The notes under the pieces were generated by a model that ran no database searches, had not been told where the DNA came from, and was given only the letters and a program-made list of their open reading frames with translations. Both the position numbers and the translations under genes were made by a program. Positions 1 through 10,756 of a DNA stretch of 64,000 nt are shown one piece after another. How positions within the stretch are numbered: position 1 is the stretch's first letter; the number at the start of each line of letters is the position of its first letter. Origin of the DNA: Heloderma charlesbogerti. Its lineage: Eukaryota > Chordata > Lepidosauria > Squamata > Helodermatidae. The DNA is taken from assembly GCA_026122225.1 (NCBI GenBank), contig JANEZZ010000297.1, positions 868,001 through 932,000 of the forward strand, read 5' to 3'.

Positions 1-134
1 CATACCTATGACACTGAGGTTATTCATTAAACCAGTATGTGAGGAAGCCATTCATAGAATGGGCTGAAAAACAGTACATTAAATACAGACCTATGGACTC
101 TAAGGCTGCAGTTATATGTATTGTAGATGTAACC

Positions 135-212
135 CCTGAGCTCTTTTTCTTGGCTGGGAAATGCTGGGAGTTGTAGACATTTTTCTGTCTAAAGATGCAT
201 AGGACTGCACCC
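135..212 (+). repeat. Short interspersed MITE fragment
   Basis: A stretch reading GGCTGGGAAATGCTGGGAGTTGTA, then TTTTTCTGTCTAAAGATGCATAGGACTGCA. The same arrangement recurs inverted at about 22634-22712 and direct at about 48722-48800, so it is a dispersed repeat rather than unique DNA. The family name is not known to me. The preceding 134 bases show nothing recognisable. Confidence 0.4.
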
Positions 213-213
213 G

Positions 214-667
214 GAGGGAGCAATCCTATGTGGATAGGTGGCCACTTTTCAACTTGGAGGTGACTGCTTATCCAATGCAGAGCTGGTGGAGTGCAGAGGG
301 GATCTTCTCCTCCATGCTCTGGCCACCCTGCATTTGCAGTTAGATGTCCAATTTTGGCTGTCTAGCCACAGCACTTTGGAGTGGGGCAGGGGCAGCCGAC
401 AACACATTAGAAGTGTCATATTGGCCCTTCTGAGGTGCCCTCCCCTTCTTGCCCCCAGGAATGTCCCCTTTCCTCCCACTCCATGCTGCTCTTAGGAGTG
501 TGGAGCCAGGGACAATCTGTGCCACTTATGAGGCAGTGGGGGTGGGGGCAGGGAGGCGATTTTCTGGGAACTGACCTTAAAGGGTGGGCTCCAAGGTCAG
601 TTCCCCAAAACTGAATAATCCTATGGCTGTCCAGCCACCGTCTAGCAGCCATAGGATTGTGCCCTTG
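214..667. mobile_element. MITE with GCAATCCTAT termini, copy 1
   Basis: The ends are inverted: GAGCAATCCTATG on the left and CATAGGATTGTGCCC on the right. A second copy lies in the opposite internal orientation at 32402-32815; both share a segment with AGGAGTGTGGAG and TGGCTGTCTAGC. No coding capacity. Target duplications are not clear, so the superfamily is open; TAGGGTGCAATCCTA-type ends would fit hAT. Confidence 0.45.
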
Positions 668-679
668 GTTACTGAGGTT

Positions 680-1107
680 AGCATACAGTTTACATCGATT
701 CAGATACATTTTACACTCTGTCAAGTAGTGGGAGAGGGCCTTCTCGGTGGTTGCCCCAAGGCTCTGGAACTCCCTTCCCGGGGAGGCAAGAGTGACATCC
801 TCCTTGGTATGTTTTCACAGGCAGGCAAAAACATTTTTGTTCTAGCAGGCCTTTGGGGATAGATAGTCTGGACCTGTAAGAATATGATGGATTGAGACTA
901 TTGTTTATATTGTTGTTGGCTTTTTAAATTCTAAAATTTTATATGATTTTAATATTATTGATGATTTAATTATATTTTTAACTTTTGTATATTTCTATTT
1001 ATATGTTTTAACTGTACAAGTTTTTAATGTTGTAAAGCTGCCTTGAGTCCCAGTACTGGGGAAAAGGTGGGATATATAAGTATAACAACAACAACAACAA
1101 CCTCCAA
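680..1107 (+). mobile_element. LINE 3' end with (AAC)n tail
   Basis: Includes a degenerate coding-like stretch (GAGAGGGCCTTCTC, then CTCTGGAACTCCCTTCCC), an AT-rich 3' UTR, and a tail GCCTTGAGTCCCAGTACTGGGGAAAAGGTGGGATATATAAG followed by CAACAACAAC. This ending is typical of L2/CR1-like LINEs of squamates. The inverse of the same tail is the 3' part of the SINE at 8141-8380. Clade assignment is from memory and not tested. Confidence 0.5.
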
Positions 1108-1109
1108 GT

Positions 1110-1196
1110 GCTGGATTACATATACTTACCTAGGAGAAAGTCCCAATGAACACACTGGGGCATATTTATAACTCAGTATGCCTAGGGTTGCACTGT
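1110..1196 (-). repeat. Squamate GTAAGTCCCA-type MITE, diverged copy
   Basis: Contains ACTTACCTAGGAGAAAGTCCCAATGAACACACTGGGGC and GCCTAGGGTTGCACT, the diverged form of the repeat better preserved at 14405-14490. Other relatives lie at 39000-39145 and 63070-63140. Non-coding. Confidence 0.45.
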
Positions 1197-1241
1197 TAGT
1201 CATGGTTTGATAGACTACCATTATAAGGCCAATGTACTTAC

Positions 1242-1786
1242 TCTCAGGGGTGTTTACACAGGGAGTGGGATAGCAGTTCAGATTCTGAAGGAGAACTGTC
1301 AGACATGGGGGAGGTGTTTTCCCAGGCTAGTCCAGATATGAGTAAGCCTGCTTTTCAGGTTACAAACATATAGGTAGCTGAGCTTGAGGGTCCCTCCTTA
1401 CCCCCCTCCCCCATGAGAGGCAGTGAACAGGAGGTTGACCTAATAGATGCCAGGCGCAGCGCAAGGAGAGAGAAGGCAGGGGCAGAACTTAGACAGTCTA
1501 CCTGATTGGCTTTGCATGAGAATCTGTGCTTACAGGCCTCACGACAAGAGAGGGTTCTCCCCCCTTAAGTTAGGCTAAGGAAGACCACCTCCCTCTTCAA
1601 ACGGTGGGCAATTCTCGTAAATTCCATTTGAATCCCCTGAAGGCATTCCTTATAGATGGAGAGTTTCTCTGAGAATTTGCATCTGTATGACCCTGTGAAG
1701 TAATGGATTAAAAGCTGTAGACTGAAGCCTCTCGTCTGTGTATGTTTGGGCATTGAAGTGAAGTGGCGGCTAAGGGAATCTTGACA
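1242..1786 (+). mobile_element. Solo LTR, copy A
   Basis: Flanked by an exact 5-bp duplication CTTAC (1237-1241 and 1787-1791). The left end reads TCTCAGGGGTG (TG mutated to TC) and the right end ATCTTGACA. The interior matches the other LTR at 34908-35434 (inverse orientation): a serine/glutamate-rich stretch of GATTCTGAAGGAGAAC, then an arginine-rich stretch encoding DARRSARRE. An AT-rich signal TAATGGATTAAAAG lies in the last 120 bp where a poly(A) signal would be. The 5-bp duplication fits Ty3/gypsy-type elements or some ERVs; no internal region remains. Confidence 0.6.
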
Positions 1787-1844
1787 CTTACCTACACAAG
1801 TAATAATCTGCCACTTTTTGGATATAAACTGATACCGCGCTCCT

Positions 1845-2350
1845 TGCTTTATTTATGTATTCAGTTAAGAAATTTTCTACCACACCTTTTGGCCCCCAAG
1901 GTGGTTTGAGATTACAAACACAAAAAGACAATAAAAATTCAGTATAATAATTAGATAATTAAAACAGCAAAATGAAAGGGCATAAAACAGCTAGGTCATC
2001 ACCTCAGCAGGAAGTTAAAACAGATTAAGAGAACAGTGGAATGAAAGAGTCCTTACTACTGCTCTAATACTCAAGAGAGAAGGGACCCTCCTAGTATGAA
2101 AGGGAGTCCCCGCAATCTGTAGGCTGCCACTGAGAATCACAGAATAGTAGGGTTGGAAGGGGCCTACAAGGCCATTGAGTCCAACCCCCTAAGATTGAAG
2201 ATCAGCTCACATGTCTCCATCATATGTACCTCCAAAGGTACAGAGTAGTGCCTCAGATATTGAAAGCAGTGCATGAGCAGTTCATGCAGGAGCAGGCTGT
2301 CCTTCTGATAATTTGGCCCCAAACCATTGAGGGCTTTAAAGGTAATAATC
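1845..2350 (-). mobile_element. Inverted LINE tails, including a CR1 3' end
   Basis: 1845-1925 is the inverse of a LINE tail (TACCACACCTTTTGGCCCCCAAGG). 2139-2200 is the inverse of a CR1 3' end: AGAATCACAGAATAGTAGGGTTGGAAGGGGCC, then CATTGAGTCCAACCCCC. 2250-2350 is a widespread repeat with CATTGAGGGCTTTAAAGG, which continues at 3179 after the hAT insertion. Confidence 0.5.
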
Positions 2351-2352
2351 AG

Positions 2353-3170
2353 TAGGGCTGTGCACTGCTTTGGCCTGAGGCCCAAACCCCTAGTCGAAGT
2401 GGGCCACTTTGGGCCACTTTGTACCCCTTCCGAGGTGAAGCAGAGGGGGCACGCAGTGGCCCGGAGTGGGCTGGGGACTCACCGAAGTGCTCGGTGCACT
2501 TCAGAGCTTCAGCACCCAGCCCAGCCCCCTGGTGCCTCCAGGTCCTTACCTGAGCTGCCTTCCCCGCTGCCACCGCCACCGCCTCCTCCTCGGTGCCACC
2601 GCGCTGCTGTCATCCCCTGAGGACTGGACATGTGGCGACTTGTCTTCTTCCAGGGAGTTGGTGGGCGGCAGTACGTCACTCCCGCTTTCTCAGCTGCCAG
2701 TGCCTTCACCACCACCGCCGCTGACATCTCCTGAGGCCTGCACATGTGGTGACTCTTCTTGCAGGGAGTCGCCATTTTTAAAATGGCAACTTCCTGTAAC
2801 TTCCAGGAGGTTGCCAGTTTAAAAATGGTGACTCCCTGGAAGAAGATGAGTTGCCGTGGGTCCAGGCCTCAGGAGATGGTGGCGGCGGGTGGTGGTGAAG
2901 ATGGCAGTGGCAGTGGTGGTGGGCGGCAAAGAAGATGGTGGTGGTGGAACAGAGAAGGCAGTGGCATGGAGCAATGGAGAAGGTGGTGGGGGCAGCAGAG
3001 GAAGAGGCAGCCCAGGTAAGGAGCTGGGGAGTTGTGTAGGGGTGTGTGTGGGGGGTCAGGTTCAGGGCTAAGGCGGGTCCCCCCCCGAATCTGTCCGAGC
3101 CAGATTGGGCCCACCTCAGAAGCTGCGAAGTGGCTTCCCAGTCGGATAGGGGGGTCCCTGCACAGCCCTA
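2353..3170. mobile_element. hAT MITE, family 2 (TAGGGCTGTGCA)
   Basis: Terminal inverted repeats TAGGGCTGTGCA and TGCACAGCCCTA. Exact 8-bp duplication ATAATCAG at 2345-2352 and 3171-3178, splitting the repeat ending GGGCTTTAAAGGT from its continuation CACTTTGAATAG. The centre is palindromic (GGAGTCGCCATTTTTAAAATGGC) and the right arm is rich in GGTGGC triplets. Consensus 5' splice sites face outward: CAGGTAAG at 3013-3020 and, on the minus strand, at 2545-2552. No transposase. The 8-bp duplication and TAGGG ends place it in hAT. Confidence 0.8.
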
Positions 3171-3178
3171 ATAATCAG

Positions 3179-4724
3179 CACTTTGAATAGTGTCTGGAAA
3201 TGAATGAGAAGTCAACACAAATTAAAAGGAACTGGTGTAATATGTTCAGAAAATAGAACACCAGAAATCATTCTGGTTGCTGTTTTGGTTTGTATCAGCT
3301 AGACTTTCTGGGTGTTTCTTGTGCACTCATCGTTCCCTGCTCACAGTTGTTTACAGGTTCTTTAGATGATGTTGTGACCCTCCAGTCTTGCTTCTGTTTT
3401 TAAACAGCTCTTTTGGCAAGTTTTTTTTTTTTTAGAGCAGGGAAAATGAATCATTATTTCTAAAAGCAAAAGAAATCACCTTTTCCACTTGTGTAATTAC
3501 ATTATTCTGCTATCCCACAGTGCCACCTAGAGATTATGTAATGAAAAAGCAGAAAATGAAATATTCTTGATGTAGTGCTTGGATTTCAATTCTGTAACAA
3601 AACTGAAAGCAGACACAGAAAATTAACAGCCTCATGTAGAAAAGCTCTTTGAAAACTCCTCAAGGGCAGCCCCATGTAGAATTCATTTAATAGCCCAATC
3701 ACGATGTGACCAGGTCATGAGAGAGTATAATACTAGTAACCTCAAAATAATAACGAACACTATCAGCAATTAATTTAAAACAAAATGGATTGGATCCAGG
3801 ATCTGCCTTCCATAGACAAAAGGGCCCCAGTCAGGGAATGTGCCTCTGCCAAATTTTCAAGGAACCTCTGAGCCGCATGACATCTCACCTTATTCAACAG
3901 GGTTCCCCGACACTTTGTATAGAATTTTTAGGGGGCTGTAGCAGCCACCCTGTGGAGGAGGGGGCAGCTAAGTCAATTTCCGCCAGCCCAATTGCACATG
4001 CCCAAATCTGGATCCAATCCCATATCTATGACCAATTTCATTAAAAGGACCAAAAAGTGTTTAATTCTTCAGATTATATTTCACAGTCTTCAAATCTGGA
4101 ATGTCCATTTGGTTCTGATTGATATGGTTGGTTTGAGAATTTGCACACAGTTGGGAAAAGGTGGACCCAACTCACAGAAAGTGTGACATGTGATTTAAAT
4201 CTAGCGTATTGTAAGGCTGGTAGTTTAAACTGGTTGAAATGTAGAGAATTAATTGTTCTATCTTGTTTTAATTAAGGCTATCTAGCATTTATTATTTTTG
4301 TTGTTCTACAACTGGGACTCAACTGTCTGATGTAGCCCCATTGTTCCACCAGGTTAGTATCGGACAGTCCAATACATTCCCTTGTATTGAGATGCCAAGA
4401 TAAATTGGATATATAATCCTCATGTTCCAACAGATGGTGATCGGATATTCTCACCAAACATGTCATAGGTGTATGTGCCAAAATTTGCACATGTGTACAT
4501 ATGATTAGCTGGCATTCATTTCCCCAACTGGAACCACATCTTATGTTTTGCTAATATGGTAATTGGCTGCATATGTCATTTCCACCACACAGCTGAGGCC
4601 ACAAAACCAATTTTCATGATATAATTTTTTTAGTTTGTATGAACTGGCTGGTAGGCTTGGCTTTTCTACTATATATCTGTTTTGTCCTCAAGTTAAGAAG
4701 ATCCTCAGGCAGTAGTATCTTGGG
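3179..4724. other. Unrecognised non-coding stretch
   Basis: About 1.5 kb without a repeat or reading frame I can name. Holds a poly(T) run near 3420-3433. The first ~40 bases continue the repeat interrupted by the preceding hAT copy. Confidence 0.4.
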
Positions 4725-5324
4725 CAGTGCTGTGCCGAACCCTGCCCTCTATTTTCGGGAACCTTTTCCCTCTCTGTGAAAGAAGCATTGTCTTTTTCTG
4801 CCTCTTTCACAAAGAGGGGGAGAATTTCAGAGAATTTTCTCCTTGGGGATGGGGACAGGGTTTCCACATACCTTTTTTTTTAAGTGTAGGTGATTCTTCA
4901 GGAGTCTTCTTTCTATTTTTAATTTAAAAAACAAAACAAAACACCCCGTGCCCTTCCAGGAGCTGAGGCCCCTTCACCAGCCAGGAGGTCTTCCTGAATG
5001 CCTATTGGAGAGGATGAGGTCACATGGTCTCCTGGGATTTCAGAAAGAACTGCCAGGCAGAAGAAGATTCCTGCATTGAGCAAGGGGTTGGACTCAATGG
5101 TCTTATAGGCCCCTTCCAATCCTACTATTCTATGATTCTAAGAGTCCTGGGCTCCTGCAAGTGCAGGGGGCATTTTCTTTTTAAATAAAAAATGGAAAGA
5201 AGACCCCTCAAGAATTGCCGACACATAAAAAGTTATGTGGAAACCCTGTCCCCCTCCCCAAGAGAAAATTCTCCCCCCAAGAATGGACAAAAATGGAAAA
5301 GTAAAAATTTTCAGCACAGCACTA
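4725..5324. mobile_element. hAT MITE, family 3 (CAGTGCTGTGC), carrying a CR1 tail
   Basis: Ends CAGTGCTGTGC and GCACAGCACTA. Flanks ATCTTGGG (4717-4724) and ATCTGGGG (5325-5332) agree in 7 of 8 bases. The arms are long inverted repeats (ATTTTCTCCTTGGGGATGGG left; CCCCTCCCCAAGAGAAAATT right). The loop holds a CR1 3' end that is absent from the sister copy at 10205-10748. Non-coding. Confidence 0.75.
5067..5142 (+). mobile_element. 5'-truncated CR1 3' end inside the family-3 hAT copy
   Basis: Reads ATTCCTGCATTGAGCAAGGGG, then CTTCCAATCCTACTATTCTATGATTCTA. It matches the last ~75 bp of the long CR1 at 44480-47378. Comparison with the empty sister element shows it is a later insertion into the hAT copy. 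Confidence 0.7.
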
Positions 5325-6319
5325 ATCTGGGGTGGCCATTTATCCATCGGCCCAAGAGAGGAAATGCATCACCAAAAAAGAGGTCAATAGAGGGCACAGG
5401 TTTTCATAAAATGTGCATATGCCAATGTATATGCATAAACCTGCATTTAGAAATAACTATTAAAGTTTAGAAATGCAATTTCACCATAGCGGAGAAGACT
5501 ACGTGGCCGATGTGATTGCCTGTTCTGTCTGCTGTCCAGCTACTAACTGTTGATGGGCAATTTCAGCCCCCCTGCTCTCCTTTCTTGTGGTTCTTTATCT
5601 TTAAACCGGACTTGGAGTGGAGTCAGGACAGCCCTTCAATTAGAGGACAGCCTCAAATAGAGGGCGATCCTCTGGCAGCCCTTCAAATAGAGGACTGTTC
5701 TTTGTAAAAGAGGACCCATGCCCCCCCCCCAGTAGCAGCTGGCCCATGGGCTGTTCCACAGAGGCCCTGATTCTGCAACTAAGTGCTTTGCCCTCCCAAG
5801 GTATGGCCTGAACACATACCACTTCTAGAATATGGTGAAGTAAAAAATTCAGTTGTTTCATCCAATCAGTGTTTAAAAACCTTTTCAGTTGACCAACAGA
5901 CTAGTCTGCACTGCACTGCACTGCACTGCACTGCACTGCACTGCACTGCACTGCACTGAGCAGCTGTCATCCAGCTAATCCCCCTCTTCTAGAGTGCAAG
6001 CCACTATTTCCATTTTAGATGCTGGTTGTCTGAAATGGCTTTGAATTACTATCAACATTCCGCTTTTTTATTCTGCCTTCATAAAGAGAGGGCTCTGATC
6101 AGAATTTTTGATCAAATTATTATGGACAGTTCCCCTTCCCTCTCTGGCCAAAAAGATTTAACTCCAAAGACATCCTTGGAATATATGATTCAATTAGGGT
6201 GGGGGGAGGCATTCATTTTGATAGCAGTTTTCAATTATTCCTGCTCTTAAGGCAAAAGCTTTCCTAAAGGATTTGAAAATTGATTGATTAAGAATGTAAA
6301 TCCTGAGCAGCCTGCGCTG
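5325..6319. other. Unrecognised stretch with a (CTGCA)n microsatellite
   Basis: No gene or named repeat seen, apart from the pentanucleotide array at about 5911-5959 (about ten CTGCA units). Confidence 0.4.
5911..5959. repeat. (CTGCA)n pentanucleotide microsatellite
   Basis: About ten uninterrupted CTGCA/CACTG units. Perfect repetition suggests it is polymorphic. Confidence 0.9.
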
Positions 6320-6805
6320 TAGGGATGTATGGAACTCACCTCCGAGTATGCTGGAGGGGGGTCCGTGGGGGGGAGGCGATGCGTTCCTCCCCCTGGAATC
6401 CTCGCCGGCCGGCTCTGCTCCGCGGCAAGTCTGCAGTGCTTCCGACCGGGTCTGTCCGCTGCTGCCCTGCCTGTCTTTGGACGCAAATGGCGTCCAGCGT
6501 AGCGGACGCCATTTGCATCCCTGCCATTTGCCGTGATAGGCTACGTAAAGATTTACGTAGCCTATCATGGCAAACAGCAGGGACGCAAATGGCGCCCGCT
6601 ACGCCGGACGCTATTTGCTTCTGAAGACAGGCAGGAGCAGACAGGACAGGTGGCAGCAGACGGACGGCAGCAGGTAGGATCCAGCCCCGTGCAGATTCCC
6701 CTGGGTGGCAGAGGTGAGTCTTTCGTTCCCCCACGGACTCCAGAGGGCCAGATTCTTAGAATCCGGCCTCACTGGAGTCCGTGGCAGAATTCTCTGCCAT
6801 CCCTA
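6320..6805 (+). mobile_element. hAT MITE, family 1, short copy
   Basis: Ends TAGGGATGTATG and GCCATCCCTA. Flanking 8-mers CTGCGCTG and TTTTGCTG agree in only 5 of 8 bases, so the duplication has decayed. Centred on the hairpin GATAGGCTACGTAAAGATTTACGTAGCCTATC (about 6535-6567), bordered by inverted GCAAATGGCGTCC / GGACGCCATTTGC blocks. This copy has one central hairpin instead of the chain seen in larger relatives. Confidence 0.7.
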
Positions 6806-6899
6806 TTTTGCTGAGACTTGCCTTGCACCTACTTGTTTATTTAACTGTTGGGAAACCAACAAGCATTTAATCCTTTCTTTCTGCTAACTTTGACTAGAG

Positions 6900-7320
6900 A
6901 TAGCAATCTAAGGAAAATGCAAAAAACTAGCCACCCAGGTCATCCAGTGAAGCTGAATGGTTGGACATTCAGGACAGATGTAAGGAATCACCTCTTCACA
7001 GAGCATGTAGTTAAACTATGGAATTTGCTACTACACAATGCAACAATGGCCGCCAACTTCAACAGCTTTAAAAGATGATTAGACCAATACATGAAGGATA
7101 ATGGTATCAATCTCTACCAGTCATGATTGCTGTATATTACTTCCACTATCGGAACCAGTATGTCTCTGTATACCAATTACTGGGGAACATGAGTGGGAGG
7201 GTGTTCACGTCCTACTTGTGGATTTCTCACATGAGCCCGTTGGCCACTGAGTGAACAGAACCCTAGACTAGAGAGGTCTTTGGTCTGATCCAGCATGGCT
7301 CTTCATACATTCTCAACCAA
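6900..7320 (+). mobile_element. CR1/L2-type LINE 3' end
   Basis: Encodes a decayed ORF2 C-terminus (RTDVRNHLFTEHVVKLWN, then LLLHNATMAANFNSFKR), followed by a 3' end with CACTGAGTGAACAGAACCCTAGACTAGA and GGTCTGATCCAGCATGGCTCTTC. The same ending recurs at 17542-17715, 52410-52500 and 61990-62325, defining one LINE family. Confidence 0.6.
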
Positions 7321-7499
7321 GGAACCAACAAAAGTTCAAGAGAAAGAAGGCCACAGCCAGATCCTTCATGGTTTCTGAGAGGAGATTCTTACGACTTGGA
7401 GAAACTTTTGGATCTCCAGGTTCTGAAAAGAGCAGCTAACTACTTTCATTTCAGCCAAGACCAACTTCGCTAAGTGAAAAGGGGAAAGGAAAACCTATG

Positions 7500-7565
7500 G
7501 GCAGGAGCCATAGCTCAATGGTGGACCACATGCTTTGAGTGTGCTGTAAGATGTTTACTCCATTG
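7500..7565 (+). repeat. Possible tRNA-headed SINE fragment
   Basis: Reads GCCATAGCTCAATGGTGGACCACATGCTTTG, resembling the A-box end of tRNA-derived SINEs (GTGGCTCAGTGGTAGAGC type). The B box is not recognisable downstream, so the identity is weak. The rest of 7321-8140 shows only a possible left hAT end (TAGGAATGGATG, 7969). Confidence 0.3.
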
Positions 7566-8140
7566 CATTATAGGAGCTGAGTGTTTATCCTTCCAACGTT
7601 GTACTATCAGTCTTTTAGCTGTCAGAAGGGTGTGGAGAGTCCATCTGTGGTGCCGGTGACCATGTGTTAACTTCCAATCCAGCTTGTGGAGCCTTACTTG
7701 GTTCCTTGGATTCCTCATAGATCAGAGATAACAGCAGGGGTGCATGCGGCAAGAACTTGGCTGCTGCTTGTTCCTCCCAACACCAGCCAAGTCTTTCTTT
7801 GCTCACCTCTCACTCCCCCCAAGGAGGGATGGAAAGGTGCTCCTGACTCATTCAGCACTGGGAGGAGTGGCTTCATTTGTGTACTGCTTGTGCACAGCTC
7901 CAGGGACTTGCCAGCCGGGCTCCTCCCAGATGATGAATCCCTTTCTTCTTGCTGTCAGAGGCATGGCATAGGAATGGATGAGAATTTCGTTTCAGTTGAT
8001 AAATCACTTGAAAATGTCCTGTTTGCAACTCCAAACATGAATAGGAGTTCATCATCTCTGAAAATGTATGTAAATTCCTGAACCTGCATTCGCATTCAAA
8101 AAACATGTGCTTTTAAAAATGCACACTTTTTAAAATTCGC

Positions 8141-8380
8141 TATTTATTTATTTATTGCATTTCTATCCCACCTTTTTCCCTCTTGCAGGGAACCCAAGGC
8201 GGCTTACATTATCCTCCTCCTCTCCATTTTAACCTCACAACAACAACCCCTTGAGGTAGGTTGGGCTCAGAGTCTGTGACTGGCCCAAAGTCACCCAGTG
8301 AGCTTCTATGGCTGAGTGGGGACTAGAACCTGAATCTCTCGGCTCCCAGTCCAACATTACACCACACTGGGTCACACCAT
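8141..8380 (-). repeat. tRNA-derived SINE with LINE-type tail
   Basis: Read on the minus strand, it starts with a tRNA-like head: CCAGTGTGGTGTAATGTTGGAC (A-box region), then GGTTCTAGTCC (B box). It continues TGGGTGACTTTGGGCCAGTCACAGACTC and CTCAAGGGGTTGTTGTTGTGAGG. The end CCAAGGGG-type GCCGCCTTGGGTTCCC, then AGGTGGGATAGAAATGCAATAAATAAATA, matches LINE tails in this window (about 1035-1085). This composite is widespread in squamates. Confidence 0.65.
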
Positions 8381-8387
8381 TTTTCAC

Positions 8388-8882
8388 TAGGGATAGCATG
8401 AGTGCCCGATTTGGTCTGGGAGTCTGGCAATCTCCCCATTGCTCATGGCCCCAAGCTGTTCCCACAGAGCCCCTTCCCCTGCTTGACCCCCCCGCTGCAT
8501 TTGCTGAGCAGCCGCACTCACTCCAGCCCTGTATTCTGGTGTTGCGATCACCATTTTATGAAAAAAAACGTGGCACCATGAATCATTCATATATGCAAGG
8601 TTACAGGTATAAATAGCTCATTTACGCCTGCATAATCTTGCATATTGGGCAATTTATGGTGCCATTTTGTGTATAGCTCTATGTGCATATATATGTGATT
8701 GCCATGTATTTTCGCAAAATGGTGATCATAATGCCAGAGGATGGGGCCTGGGTGAGTGTGGGCAGCTCGACAAGCACAGTCGGTGGGGTGGGGTGGAGGG
8801 CAGGTCCAGGGACGCGTGAGCAGAAACAGGGCTGGCTGGGCACCCAAAGAACTGGGACAGGGGGTGTGACCATCCATCTCTA
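8388..8882. mobile_element. hAT-like MITE, family 4
   Basis: Begins TAGGGATAGCATG and ends CCATCTCTA. Flanks TTTTTCAC and ATTTTCAT agree in 6 of 8. The interior is palindromic around GCAAGGTTACAGGTATAAATAGC; the arms CACCATTTTATG and AAAATGGTGATC pair. It shares design with 16409-16964 (CACCATTTT blocks around ATGCACAT words). Confidence 0.5.
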
Positions 8883-9209
8883 ATTTTCATACTTCAGGAG
8901 GTGGCAGAAAAGGACACACTTCTGAAAAAATGCACACTTTTCCCATTCGAAATGCACTTTCCCCATTTAAACACACTGAAAAAGAAAGCTGCAAATGAGA
9001 ACCAGAAACTTCTGGTTCTCCCATCTGGAGCATGGAACTCTGTGCCTCTCCTCAGAATGGATACATTGATATTAGACAATGGGTGAAGTGATGATGTCAG
9101 TGGGCATGGCTTCACCCAGTGATATCATCCAGCCCTCAGAGGGACCCCCACCCATTTTTGATTCTGCATCCCTGTTATAGGATGTCTCCCCTTTTAAATT
9201 GCTTCTGAA
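8883..9209. other. Unrecognised stretch
   Basis: Contains the palindrome GAGAACCAGAAACTTCTGGTTCTC at 8998-9021 and words like AAAATGCACACTTTTCCC that recall hAT interiors. No element boundary could be fixed. Confidence 0.3.
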
Positions 9210-9932
9210 TAGGGATGTATGAAACTCACTTACCTTTTCGCGGAATCTTTCATGGTGGTGGGGGGAGGTGCTCTGTACCTCTCCCTGGAATCCTCGATGT
9301 GGGGGGAGGCGATCCAGTCCTCACCCCCAGAATCCTGCTTGGCCAGCGGTTCCGGCAGCGGCTCCAGCGGAGACTCTGGTGGCTCCGGCGGCAGCAGCGG
9401 CGGCTGGTCTCCTGGCCGGCCGTGGGCAGGCTGCTGCTGCCGCCATTGCCATCCTGGCTTGCAGCTGTGATAGGGCATGTAAGCATGTACGTAGCCTATC
9501 ATGGCTGGGTAAAAAAAAAAAGCAAACAAACCCAGTGTACGCAAATGGCGGTGGCTACAGCGGCTGCCACTTGCGAGCCCTATTTTTCGCTGTTTTATCT
9601 TATGTAAATATTTACGTAAGATAAATGGGCGAAAAATAGGGCACGCAAATGGCGGCCGCCATAGCTGCCGCCATTTGCGTATGCTGGTTGTTGTTTTTTT
9701 ACCTAGCCGTGATAGGCTACGTAAATTTTTATGTAGCCTATCATGGCTGCAAGCCAGGACAGCAATGGCGGCGGCAGCAGCCCTGCTGCGGCCAGCCAGG
9801 AGACCAGCCGCCTCCACCACCAGAGCCGCCGCCACCAGAACCGCCACCGCCGCATCCACCGAATCTGCCCCATGTAAGCACTAAAGAATCCGGCCTCACT
9901 GGAATCCGTGGTGGAATTCTCTGCCATCCCTA
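9210..9932 (+). mobile_element. hAT MITE, family 1
   Basis: Ends TAGGGATGTATGAAAC and GCCATCCCTA with the exact 8-bp duplication CTTCTGAA (9202-9209, 9933-9940). Three hairpins in a row: 9466-9503, 9590-9640 (TCTTATGTAAATATTTACGTAAGA) and 9704-9748. They are separated by inverted GCAAATGGCGG / CCGCCATTTGCG blocks, and the outer arms are GC-rich and themselves inverted (CTCCGGCGGCAGCAGCGG left; CCGCCGCCACCAGAACC right). No coding capacity is credible. Confidence 0.85.
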
Positions 9933-10204
9933 CTTCTGAAAGTGGTATCTTTTGCCCATTCCATCTGAAATGGTCAGCCTCATGCCTTGGGCAAGTAATA
10001 GAATTCTGACAAATGTTGTGCTGTTTGGTTAAAAACAACAACAACACACATTGCAGTTACAGGCAGCAGAAGACAGGGTGGGTCTTCTGATTAAATCAAT
10101 GGGAAAATGAAAATGAAGGTAAAATGAAAATAGAGGTACTAATAATGAAGGTAAAACAAAATGAAGGCATTTTCAGGTGAATCAAAATGAACATGGCTTT
10201 AAAT
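9933..10204. other. Unrecognised spacer
   Basis: Non-coding; holds (AAC)n at about 10034-10047 and a loose AAAATGAAGGTAAAATGAAAATAGAGG internal repetition. Confidence 0.35.
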
Positions 10205-10748
10205 CAGTGCTCTGCTGAAAATTTTGCCTCCTCCATTTTTGGCATTTTGTGGAGGAGGGGAATGATAATTCTGGAGAAAGAGCCTGGGAGGGGTGAGAAT
10301 TTTGGAGAATTTTCTCTTGGGGAGGGGGACATACCTATTTAAGTGTAGGCAGTTCTTGAGGGGTATTTTAAATGTAGGCTTAAAAAAACAAAACACCCCC
10401 CCTACACTTCCAGGAACCCAGATTTTTTCTCCAGCTTGGCAGTTCTTTCTGAACTCCCAGGAGACCCTGTAACCTCACTGTCTCCAATAGGCATTCAGGA
10501 CGAACTCCTGACCGGAGAAGAGGCCTCAGTTCCTGGAAGTTTAGGGGGTTGTTTGTTTGTTTGTTTTTAAATAAAAATAGAAAGACAACTCCTCAAGAAT
10601 TGTCTACACTTTTTAAAATAGTGGAAACCCTGTGCCCCTCCCCAAGGAGAAAATTTTCTGAAATTCTCCCCCTTTCTGCAAAAGAGGCAGAAAAAACAAG
10701 GGAGAGAAAAAGTTGCAAAAATAGTGCGCAGAGTTCAGAACAGCACTA
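10205..10748. mobile_element. hAT MITE, family 3, empty sister copy
   Basis: Ends CAGTGCTCTGCTG and GAACAGCACTA with the exact 8-bp duplication CTTTAAAT (10197-10204, 10749-10756). Arms pair as inverted repeats (GGAGAATTTTCTCTTGGGG against CCCCAAGGAGAAAATTTTC). It lacks the CR1 insertion of the copy at 4725-5324. Confidence 0.8.
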
Positions 10749-10756
10749 CTTTAAAT

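Noticed and set aside
8380..8387. Family-4 copy 8388-8882 as part of the SINE
   Set aside because: The SINE head ends before it, and the copy has its own TAGGGATAG start and 6/8 flank match.
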